DNA of 8,455 bases from Microcoleaceae cyanobacterium UBA9251 (GTDB lineage Bacteria > Cyanobacteriota > Cyanobacteriia > Cyanobacteriales > Microcoleaceae): the NCBI GenBank assembly GCA_003542015.1, contig DPLL01000473.1, positions 1 to 8,455 of the forward strand. Direction: 5' to 3'. The translations under genes and the position numbers were made by a program. Positions 1 to 7,800 of this stretch are shown in pieces (position 1 is the stretch's first letter; each line of letters starts with the position of its first letter). The notes beneath the pieces are model-generated. The model had not been told where the DNA came from and searched no databases. It was given only the letters and a program-made list of their open reading frames with translations.

Positions 1-432
1 TCCCAGTCTCAACTGCACCAGACAGAGTTATTCTTTCAGCAATCTCAGGTTCAGTTAAATCAAATTCAGGAGAAACTGGAGGATACCCTATCTCAATTAC
101 AGCACACTAGCAATGAATTAGAGCGATTGCAATTTCAGCAAGTTATAATAGTTAGCAATTCAGGCTCAGAAAGTCAAATGGAATACAAACTTTTAGTAGG
201 GGATGCCTGGTGTGCTTATCAAAAAGCCAATATGGCGAAAATGCAATATCTTTTGCATAAATCTTTAAAATGTTCACCTACTTCACGTACAGAAACAATC
301 TTGAACTGGTTAGATAGTTTTTCTGAGTATGCTGGGAAAAAAGGCATTCAGTTTGATACTGAATCTCTGGTTAAATCAGAAGCATGGCAACAGTTGCTCA
401 AACAAATCATTTCGGTGAAGCCAAGGCAATAA
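1..432 (+). CDS. C-terminal part of a coiled-coil protein, probably a glycosyltransferase (5' end outside window)
   Basis: The frame is open from base 1 to a TAA at 430-432 and gives 143 residues, so the gene starts before the window. The TTG at 127 lies inside this continuous frame and is unlikely to be the true start. Residues 1-44 are Gln/Glu/Leu-rich and periodic, as expected for a coiled coil. Residues from about 61 to 138 form a compact domain with the landmarks DAW, KSL, ETILNWL and KKG..FDT. The complete glycosyltransferase gene downstream ends with the same domain: I count about 34 identities over 77 aligned residues. By analogy the missing N-terminus is probably also a GT2 catalytic domain, but no catalytic residue is visible here. 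The tail domain has no function I can name; its first half loosely resembles a helix pair of the TPR type. The next gene, on the same strand, starts 174 bases later. Confidence 0.85.
   Translation, partial: SQSQLHQTELFFQQSQVQLNQIQEKLEDTLSQLQHTSNELERLQFQQVIIVSNSGSESQMEYKLLVGDAWCAYQKANMAKMQYLLHKSLKCSPTSRTETILNWLDSFSEYAGKKGIQFDTESLVKSEAWQQLLKQIISVKPRQ
7..132 (+). repeat. Three degenerate 42-bp (14-residue) tandem units coding for coiled coil
   Basis: Codons 3-16, 17-30 and 31-44 line up as three 14-residue units (nt 7-48, 49-90 and 91-132). Each starts with a pattern like S/V-Q-L-x-Q/H, and hydrophobic residues recur further on. Fourteen residues equal two heptads, which fits a coiled coil. A single related unit occurs in the next gene at about 1537-1578 (SQLNHSQEHL...). 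The array may continue upstream of the window. The units are diverged at DNA level, so this is an old protein repeat rather than a fresh duplication. Confidence 0.55.
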
Positions 433-539
433 GCTGTTAGTCATTGAAAATTCATTTCTTGCCTGAATCCCTTACAGCATGGGATATAGACCATAAATAG
501 TGCAGTTTAAATACAGTAGCGTATTCTGTAATTTGATCG

Positions 540-572
540 TTGTCATAATTTGCCTGTCCATCGCTATATAAT
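540..572 (+). promoter_or_regulatory. Possible promoter of the GT2 gene
   Basis: A perfect TATAAT hexamer lies at 567-572, 34 bases before the ATG at 607. The best -35-like hexamer, TTGTCA at 540-545, is 21 bases upstream of it, which is too far for a standard pair. With the overlapping CTATAT at 564-569 the spacing is 18. This supports a transcript starting around 580 with a short leader, and argues against translation from the in-frame TTG at 550, which would lie upstream of the -10 box. AT-rich sequence produces such matches by chance, so confidence is moderate. Confidence 0.35.
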
Positions 573-606
573 CGTAAAACTCATCTTACCAGTCTGCAAA
601 AAAAAT

Positions 607-1899
607 ATGAATAAAATCCCACTTGTTTCGATCTGCATTCCCACTTACAATGGTGAAGAATTTATTACGGAAGCCTTAGAAAGTGTATTGGCTCAAACAT
701 ACCCTTATATAGAAGTAATTCTTTCAGATGATGATTCTACTGACAATACAGTTCAAATAGTTAGTTCTTTACAGAAAAGATTTTCAAATAATAACTTCTT
801 GCTGTTTCAGCATGAACGTTATGGAATAGCTCGAAATTGGAATTTCTGTATCGCTCAATCTCAAGGTAAGTATATAAAATTTTTATTTCAAGATGATTTA
901 TTAGAACCAGAATGTATAGCAGAGATGGTTAGCTTGGCTGAAGAGGATGAAGAAATTGGCTTGGTTTTTTGTCCTCGTGAACTAATCCTGACAAAAGAGG
1001 CTGAGCACAATCCAGGTTGTATGGATGTGTATCGATATGCTAAAGATGTACATAAAGCCTGGTCTGAACTGAGGTCAGTTAATGTAGGCTATGAACTTCT
1101 AGCTCATTCTATTTTTTTTAAACCTCCTTTGAATAAAATTGGAGAACCAAGTAATGTATTGCTTAGAAAGCAAGTTTTTGATAAAGTAGGGCTATTTGAC
1201 TCGGATCTATATCAGACATTAGATATGGATATGTGGTTTAGAATTATGTGCAAGTATAAAATTGGTTTCGTAGACCAATTTCTAGTAAAATTTCGCATTC
1301 ATCCTAAGCAGGCATCTTACACTAATCTAGGTTTGATAAATGCACTAGACAATCATATCTTAAGAGCAAAGATGCTATATAGCCCCTCATATTTTATAGC
1401 CAATCAACAGATTCAACAACAGTTTGCCAAGGAAGTCCGTAACTTAATGAAAGCTGAACTAGAGCAATTATTTGCGATAATTCAGCAGATGCCAATAGAA
1501 AATGAGCAGCTTCAGCAGCAGCTTGATCAAGCTGAGTCTCAGTTGAATCATTCTCAGGAACACTTGGGACCATTGAGAGTTCAGCAATTAATATCCAGAA
1601 AAAGGGATTTACAGAATAATATACAGTACGGTTTCCTAGTATGTGACGCTTGGTACTCCTATCAAAATGGTGACTTAAGTAGGATGGCTAAATACTTACA
1701 GAAATCCTTGAGCTATACGCCTTTCTCGCTAACGGAAACTCTCTTAAACTGGTTAGAAACTTTTACCAAATTCTCGGAAGAAAAAGGCTTGAGATTTGAT
1801 ACTTATGCTCTCAGTAACTCTAACGAATGGAAACAAGTGATTTCATATCTAATTAGCACGGGTGAGAATATACACTTGAGTTCTGCAACTAGCCATTAA
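607..1899 (+). CDS. Family 2 glycosyltransferase with coiled coil and conserved C-terminal domain
   Basis: The protein has 430 residues from the ATG at 607. The frame extends to a TTG at 550, but those 19 extra residues do not look like part of a GT2 fold, and the ATG puts the first beta strand (PLVSICIPTYN) where GT2 enzymes normally begin. No clear Shine-Dalgarno sequence precedes the ATG. Residues 5-100 carry the nucleotide-sugar binding half of a GT-A fold: IPTYNG at 11-16, the acidic cluster DDDSTD at 41-46, and QDD at 95-97 in the position of the metal-binding DxD. An acidic acceptor-side motif (DMDMWFRI) follows at about nt 1222-1245. Residues about 276-322 are Gln/Glu/Leu-rich and probably a coiled coil. 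Residues 341-417 repeat the C-terminal domain of the preceding gene. No signal peptide or membrane segment is evident, so it is probably cytoplasmic. The family transfers a sugar from a nucleotide-sugar donor; donor and acceptor cannot be read from the sequence. Role in surface glycan synthesis is inferred from the neighbours. Confidence 0.9.
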   Translation: MNKIPLVSICIPTYNGEEFITEALESVLAQTYPYIEVILSDDDSTDNTVQIVSSLQKRFSNNNFLLFQHERYGIARNWNFCIAQSQGKYIKFLFQDDLLEPECIAEMVSLAEEDEEIGLVFCPRELILTKEAEHNPGCMDVYRYAKDVHKAWSELRSVNVGYELLAHSIFFKPPLNKIGEPSNVLLRKQVFDKVGLFDSDLYQTLDMDMWFRIMCKYKIGFVDQFLVKFRIHPKQASYTNLGLINALDNHILRAKMLYSPSYFIANQQIQQQFAKEVRNLMKAELEQLFAIIQQMPIENEQLQQQLDQAESQLNHSQEHLGPLRVQQLISRKRDLQNNIQYGFLVCDAWYSYQNGDLSRMAKYLQKSLSYTPFSLTETLLNWLETFTKFSEEKGLRFDTYALSNSNEWKQVISYLISTGENIHLSSATSH

Positions 1900-1922
1900 T
1901 CTAAAGTTCTCTAACTGGAAGA

Positions 1923-1944
1923 TCCCTGAAAAGCAATACAGGGA
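1923..1944. terminator. Weak hairpin between convergent genes
   Basis: TCCCTG at 1923-1928 and CAGGGA at 1939-1944 form a perfect 6-bp stem with a 10-base loop. It sits in the 89-base gap where the rightward GT2 gene and the leftward methyltransferase gene converge, which is where a shared terminator would be expected. There is no run of T after the stem on either strand, so it is not a classic intrinsic terminator. The rest of the gap shows nothing recognisable. Confidence 0.3.
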
Positions 1945-1988
1945 AGACAATCTCAAATGTCTCTCTAACTTGGGGCGGAACGTGGCGT

Positions 1989-4790
1989 TTAAGATTGTTG
2001 TACAACAAATGTACTTTTTGGAGTTTCCACTTTTTTTCGCAACCATAGGCTACCACCTAATTGTAGATGATTCTGTAAAACTTTCTTGAGCAATTCAGGA
2101 TGTTTATAGAAGGCATAGGCACTGCCAAAAAGAACTTCAAAACCGTGGGTGTACATCAGTAAGGCTCGTACAAGGTATTGTTCATTCCAGCTACGACCTT
2201 CATTAATAATCCATTCTCTCGGATATTCGGCAGGTAAAAAAATGTCATGGATATGGATTAATACTCCCTCTGATAATCTAGGAATAACTTCAAATAAAAG
2301 ATAATTTACATCGCTACCTGTTTTAGAAACATGAGAAGAGTCAATAAATAAAATATCTCCTCTTTGTAAATTGGAAAAAGTCGAGAGAGGTAAATCCTCT
2401 ACCTTTTGCGGAATCAGACAGCTAATACCAGAAACACCTTTTAATAAAAAATCCCTTGGATAAGGCTCTATGCAAGTGAATTCTAATTCTTTCTTCAAGA
2501 AGCGGCGATTGATATCAGCAGTTAATAATGAAGTATAGCCTGAACCTATTTCAATCATCCGTTTGGGTTGTAGATGTCGAAGCATACAAAACATAATTCT
2601 GGAATCACACCAGCCAAATTGCCCATTGTTTATGTAATATGTTATTTCATTAGACGCTTCTAAAGGATAGTCGTACTCTTCTATGTATTGGGGAAATACA
2701 TAGAAGAGTAAATTACAATGGCTAGCATCATTAAAATCAATCCCCAGCACATCAAATGAATTAGACCATATCTTAGCTTCGTTTTTTTGAAGATCCCTAA
2801 TATTGGGAATAGGAGAGTAAAAATGACCATCTGTGAAGGCTTTTGGCTGATCGAGAATAGCAACATCAGCAGGCAAGTCTTCTTGGATTAATCTTAATGG
2901 AATAGACTCACTTGGAAAATTAATGTTACGCTCTGCTTTGACAGCTACAATCAAATCTTGACCTGTAGAGGCTAGTTGCCTGCCACACCAGCTTCCATAA
3001 TGAATAGGTTGTAGAATGCTTAGTCTGAATTTTTTGTAAAGATTTTGGATGAAATTCTCATCATAAGCAACAGCGCCTTCAGGAATATTAGCATCATTAA
3101 CAGCGTAGTATCCATAATTGTATTTAAACGTCAATTGATAACCTGCTTCAACCAAATTATTTGAGGCTATCGTCATAAGGCTGAGTGATTCTTCGTTTAA
3201 TAAAAATACAGTGATTAGGCATCTCCCTCCTGTTTTTAGCACTCTTGCAATTTCTGACAAATAATGTTCTAAATCATTAGGTAGCAGATGAGTGAAGATA
3301 GAAGTTAAAAATACTACATCGAAATATTCATCTGGGTAAGGGAATTTATAATCTGATGCTTCTATTGTTCCTTCTGGATTATATCTTTTGCTGTAAATAT
3401 CAGATACTTGGAACTGAAAATTAGGGTATTGGTGACTGATATTTTCTTGACACCAAGTAATAGAGGGTGCATGAATATCAAATCCTTCATAACTACCTTC
3501 AATCCCTAAATACTGTATCAGTGGTAAAGCTACTCGACCGCATCCACATCCTACATCAAGAACTCGACCATTCGGCATCAACTCTCCAAGGTTGATTAAG
3601 TGTCCCAAAATAGCATTTCCAATTGCTTTGAAATCACCACTTCCCACATGATCCCTAAGTTCTTGTGGGGGCATTAGTTCATCTATTGGTGTTAATATTT
3701 CTGGATTAGCAAAACCTTGACTGGAAGGGCTTATAGTAAGAGGTATTTTTTGATAATCCTTGTCAACAGCAACATCAAGATAATGTTGATAACAGGCTTC
3801 TTCTACAGATTTGTAAATTCTTGATTTTAATATGACTTCATCTAAGCGAGGGTCTACAACTTTGCAAAACATTTGTGTGGGTGGTAAATATTTCTGAGAT
3901 AGAAAAAGCTCATCCATATACCATAAATGATCTAGCAGAGCTAAATCATTGTTAGGGTCATTAGCATCGACATTGTAATTATAACCAAAGAATCTATCTA
4001 TTATTCTTCCAATCAAAGAATAAAAGGGAACAAAATACTCAAACTTAAAGTGTTCTGAGAGTAGGGGTAAAATATCTTGAGCGCGAATGCCTTCAAAAGT
4101 TGTCCCATTTGCACTCCAATCATAATTAGGAAGTTCTAGTTCAAACCTTTCAAATAAAGCATTCCATTTAAGTCTCTCCGGTAAGGTAGACCATAAAGAT
4201 TCCAAGAAAGCTTGAGATCTCGGCCATGACATATGACCATTGCGGCCAATCATATCATTAATCAAAAAAAAGTACCCTGGTTTTCCACTATTGTGGATGG
4301 CTGTAAACAGTCCTTCTAAATTGGTGACATGATGAAGTGAGTGGCTCGCAAAAAAGCCATCATACTGATTAGAAAAACTAATTTGATTGAAATCTTGTTC
4401 AAAAAAATTCATTTCTATGCCCATTGCATCAGCTTTTTTTCTAGCTTCAGCAATCATAAATTCGTTCATTTCATAACAATCGAATACAACTTTGTTACCT
4501 AAGTTTATTCGCTTACATAACTCTAGTTCTTCGCTGCTATCCCCAGAACCTATGCTGGCAATTTTAATCTGACCTTGCTTTGAGTTTGAAAAGCTCTTGA
4601 TTTCTGAAACGAAAAAATCTCTGAAGTCCGAAAATCCAGTAATCTCTTTTATAACTTTGCTGAGGTATTTAGTAGCTATATATGAGTAGCATGGTGGTAG
4701 CTGGTGCAACTTGTTTAATTGTTTTGAAAAAGTTTCTTTTTCAACTTCTAGTTGCTTTCTATATTCTCTCATTTGTTGTTCTTCTTGCAT
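1989..4790 (-). CDS. Large protein with three SAM-dependent methyltransferase-like domains
   Basis: The protein has 933 residues from the ATG at 4790; the frame extends to a TTG at 4823, but an AGGGGG ribosome-binding site directly precedes this ATG. Residues 1-30 are charged and helical. Domain 1 has a Rossmann motif I at about 76-86 (IASIGSGDS), a conserved acidic region (FDCYE, 103-107) and YDGFFASHSLHHV at 143-155. Domain 2 has VLDVGCGCG at 410-418, GFDIHAPSITWCQEN at 436-450, and FDVVFLTSIFTH at 490-501 followed by a GG turn at 521-522, resembling the Methyltransf_11/25 group. Domain 3 has MIEIGSGYTS at 745-754, FIDSSH at 815-820 and IHIHDIFLP at 845-853, as in the Methyltransf_24 group. 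All three keep a glycine-rich SAM-binding loop, so none is obviously dead. Such domains usually methylate sugars or small acceptors; the targets are unknown. The TPR-glycosyltransferase gene lies 77 bases upstream on the same strand, pointing to glycan methylation (inference). No membrane segment is evident. Confidence 0.9.
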   Translation of the reverse strand: MQEEQQMREYRKQLEVEKETFSKQLNKLHQLPPCYSYIATKYLSKVIKEITGFSDFRDFFVSEIKSFSNSKQGQIKIASIGSGDSSEELELCKRINLGNKVVFDCYEMNEFMIAEARKKADAMGIEMNFFEQDFNQISFSNQYDGFFASHSLHHVTNLEGLFTAIHNSGKPGYFFLINDMIGRNGHMSWPRSQAFLESLWSTLPERLKWNALFERFELELPNYDWSANGTTFEGIRAQDILPLLSEHFKFEYFVPFYSLIGRIIDRFFGYNYNVDANDPNNDLALLDHLWYMDELFLSQKYLPPTQMFCKVVDPRLDEVILKSRIYKSVEEACYQHYLDVAVDKDYQKIPLTISPSSQGFANPEILTPIDELMPPQELRDHVGSGDFKAIGNAILGHLINLGELMPNGRVLDVGCGCGRVALPLIQYLGIEGSYEGFDIHAPSITWCQENISHQYPNFQFQVSDIYSKRYNPEGTIEASDYKFPYPDEYFDVVFLTSIFTHLLPNDLEHYLSEIARVLKTGGRCLITVFLLNEESLSLMTIASNNLVEAGYQLTFKYNYGYYAVNDANIPEGAVAYDENFIQNLYKKFRLSILQPIHYGSWCGRQLASTGQDLIVAVKAERNINFPSESIPLRLIQEDLPADVAILDQPKAFTDGHFYSPIPNIRDLQKNEAKIWSNSFDVLGIDFNDASHCNLLFYVFPQYIEEYDYPLEASNEITYYINNGQFGWCDSRIMFCMLRHLQPKRMIEIGSGYTSLLTADINRRFLKKELEFTCIEPYPRDFLLKGVSGISCLIPQKVEDLPLSTFSNLQRGDILFIDSSHVSKTGSDVNYLLFEVIPRLSEGVLIHIHDIFLPAEYPREWIINEGRSWNEQYLVRALLMYTHGFEVLFGSAYAFYKHPELLKKVLQNHLQLGGSLWLRKKVETPKSTFVVQQS

Positions 4791-4794
4791 ACTT

Positions 4795-4800
4795 CCCCCT
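4795..4800 (-). promoter_or_regulatory. Ribosome-binding site that fixes the methyltransferase start
   Basis: Read on the minus strand, AGGGGG lies four bases before the ATG at 4790. It differs from AGGAGG by one base and still allows a G-U pair with the 16S tail. No comparable site was noted before the upstream TTG at 4823, so the ATG is preferred. Confidence 0.5.
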
Positions 4801-4827
4801 TTGAAAAAAATTATTGGATACAAAACT

Positions 4828-4855
4828 AATCTAGATCGGAATTTGCAGGTGTCAA
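4828..4855 (-). promoter_or_regulatory. Candidate promoter for the methyltransferase gene
   Basis: On the minus strand a perfect TTGACA (4855-4850) is followed after 16 bases by TAGATT (4833-4828), which matches TATAAT at four of six positions. The predicted start is around 4821, about 30 bases before the ATG at 4790. The site fills most of the 77-base gap after the TPR-glycosyltransferase gene, so the methyltransferase gene may be transcribed alone as well as by read-through. A 10-bp perfect palindrome, AAGTTAACTT at 4854-4863, overlaps the edge of the -35 box and could be an operator, although it is short enough to be chance. Confidence 0.4.
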
Positions 4856-4867
4856 GTTAACTTAAAC

Positions 4868-7800
4868 TTAGCTTAATTGTTCCATGACTTTAGCCAACTG
4901 GACTTGCACATACTCAGGAGTATAAGGAGTAAGAGCTTGTTGAGAAGCACTAGCTAATTTATTCCACAACCTCTCACTTGTATAAAGCTGAACAATTTGT
5001 TCAGCAAAACCATCAGCAGTATCAGCTATTAATACGCTTTTACTATGTATTAAGCCCATTCCTTCAGCACCAACTGTAGTAGAAACTATCGGCAATCCAT
5101 ATTCGAGGCTTTGCCCTATTTTTCCTTTCATACCTGCACCATACCTAAGTGGAGCCACAAAGACTTTATGACTCAAAAAGAAAGAGCTAACATCTTTAAC
5201 ATAACCTGTGACGATTACTTTGTCAATAGCTAGCTGTTGAACTGCTAATGGTGGATGACTACCCAGCAACACAACTTTTACATTTGGTAGATGTACCCAT
5301 ACTTTTGGCATGATCGATTGACAGAGCCATTCCACAGCGTCAATGTTCGGCAAATGCTTATAGCCACCTATAAACAAGATATCTTGACGTTCTTGAAAAT
5401 TTTTACCTAATACTTCATTTGGTTGATGAATATTGGGTATGACAGCTACATTACTGATTGATTGATCCCGTAAGATAGTTTTTTCCACTTCTGTTACTGT
5501 AACAGTCAAGTCTACAAAACGGGCTATACTTAATTCCAGTTCTTGTGTACCTTGCCACTCTTTTGCTTGTTCATCTTTTTCTTGAGAAATAGGTAACAAT
5601 TCCCATAATCTTTTGAGCCTGACATAATGTAAGTCTACAGTGTCATATATGATTTTGATATTCGCGTTATAATTTCGGATCATGCTTGCATACTTTTGAT
5701 TAAGTCCTGGACGACAAATCCACGCAAAATTTACCAATGGCAGTCTCTCTTTTATTTGCTCTTCTATGGAATGAGCATAATTTTCACAGGTATATAAAAC
5801 TTCTATTCCCATATCTTGCAACTCAGAAGCATATGGCTCTTCTTTAATGGCTCTATCAGGAGCAAATATGACATGATAATTAAGGTAGTTTTTGAATATC
5901 TTAATAAGCTGATAAAGCCTATTCCCTCCTGAATCTTGATCATAACACGGTAAAGAATCGTCAACGATCAAAATTACTTTTTCTCCACATAGTCTCCTCG
6001 GAGCTTTGAGAGGATTATCCGCATGACCAGAAGATAAGTGATTTTCAAGAGTATGCTGCCATTTATTTTGGAATTTTATAGCATTTATCTCTTGATAGCT
6101 TTTAGTGCCAGTGGTTGTAGAAGTGCCTGATGTAATACCTTCATAGTGAATCACTTCTGATTTCGGCTGATAAACCACCTTTAAACCTAACTTATTACGA
6201 ATAGCAAAGCATAAATCTGTATCTTCGTAGTAAGCTGGGCAAAAATCTTTCTCAAAACCATCTAAATCCTCAAATACTTGTTTTCTTACTAATAAGCTGG
6301 CTCCTGAACAATAATCTACCGATCTTACATAGTTATACTGAGGAGCATCGGGATTATCCATTTTTCCATAATTCCATCCTGAAGCATTACTCCATATAAC
6401 GCCACCAGCTTCTTGTAATACCCCATTAGGATAAATTAATTTCGAGCCTACTGCTCCTACATCTTTATCTAAAAACATTACTTTTAGCAGGCTTTCTAGC
6501 CAGCCTTGACGTACTTCTGTATCGTTATTTAAAAAACATAGATACTTACCATGAGAGGAATCGGCCGCCTTATTACAAGATTTAATAAAACCAAGATTTT
6601 TTGTATTATTTATCAATCTTAATCCTCGGACATTCTCTAATAAAAATTGTGTCTGATCTTGTGAGGCATCATTAATCACAATAATCTCTACCTCTGTATC
6701 AAGAGAAATATTACCTTGTAAAGAACGTAAACATTTGAGGGTATAGTCTATCTTATTAAAGACAGGAATAATGACTGAAACAACAGGATTATGACTATAC
6801 GGCAATACTATTTGTTGAGCTATTTTAGCTTGATTGATTGGGACAATCTCTATATTGTTATCTTCGTAAACAATTTTTCTTTTATCTAAAATATCTTGTA
6901 AATATTTAGATGCTTCTACAGACTCAGGCTTCATCTGGAGAACAATTTGAAAAAAAATGATGGCTTCGTCATTTTTATTTACTTGCGTTAAAGCTTTGCC
7001 TAATTGCAAGTACAATTCTGGTTCATTGGGCTTGAGTGACAACAGTTTGTGATACACTTCTATATCATCAGAGTTCAGCTCAATAGTTTTACAATAGCAT
7101 TGATAAGCTTGGTCTAAATCAGAATTAGTACCTCGTTGCCGAAATACGTCTCCTAATTTGTGATGAACTTCACTAAGATTTGGTTTAATATCAATAGCAC
7201 ATAAGTAATTAACTATTGCTTCATCCCATCTTTGAAGTGCTGCCATAGCATCCCCTAAATGGAAACTAACCACATCCGAATTGGGAGCCACATCCAAAGC
7301 CTTCCGATAAGTCGCGATCGCCTCATCGTACCGCCCCAACTGATACAGAGCAAACCCCAAATGATCCTGAGCCTCCAGCGAGTTTGGATCGAACTCAACC
7401 GACTTCCGGTATGCCCCTACCGCTTGCTCCCATCTTCCCAACCGCGTCAACGCATCCCCCAAATGCTGGTACACCACTGCCGCATCCGGTACGATATCCA
7501 GCGCTTTCCGATAAGATGCGATCGCCTCCTCCCAGCGCTGCACGATCGACAAAGTATGCCCCAAATAGTGGTGAACGATCGCCGAACCCGGTTCCAAATC
7601 AGCGGCTTTCGAGTAAGATGCGATCGCCTCCTCCCATTGACCCTGTGCCGACAAAGCCGTTCCCAATTTATAGTAAAGCCAATGGAAATCTGGTTTTAAC
7701 TGAATAGCTTTTCGGTAATAACCCACGGCTTCTGCAAACTCATTCTTACCCTGCAAAGCCTCTGCTAACTTCAGGTATAAATCTCCCTCGCCCGGATTTA

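Noticed and set aside
467..485. ATCCC/GGGAT hairpin after the first gene as a terminator
   Set aside because: The stem is only five base pairs with a 9-base loop and no following T run; such matches are common by chance.
550..606. N-terminal extension of the GT2 gene from TTG
   Set aside because: The extra 19 residues do not belong to the GT2 fold, and a TATAAT box at 567-572 lies downstream of this TTG.
599..606. Lack of a canonical DxD in the GT2 domain of the TPR protein (residues 599-606, nt 6512-6535) as a sign of inactivity
   Set aside because: NND at this position is normal for this GT2 subgroup, and the other catalytic-site motifs are intact.
1849..2046. 65-residue minus-strand frame across the convergent gap
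   Set aside because: It overlaps the 3' ends of both convergent genes, has no ribosome-binding site or domain, and is explained by chance.
2681..2866. 61-residue minus-strand frame with hydrophobic stretches
   Set aside because: It lies wholly inside the methyltransferase gene on the same strand in another frame; the real frame carries clear domain motifs.
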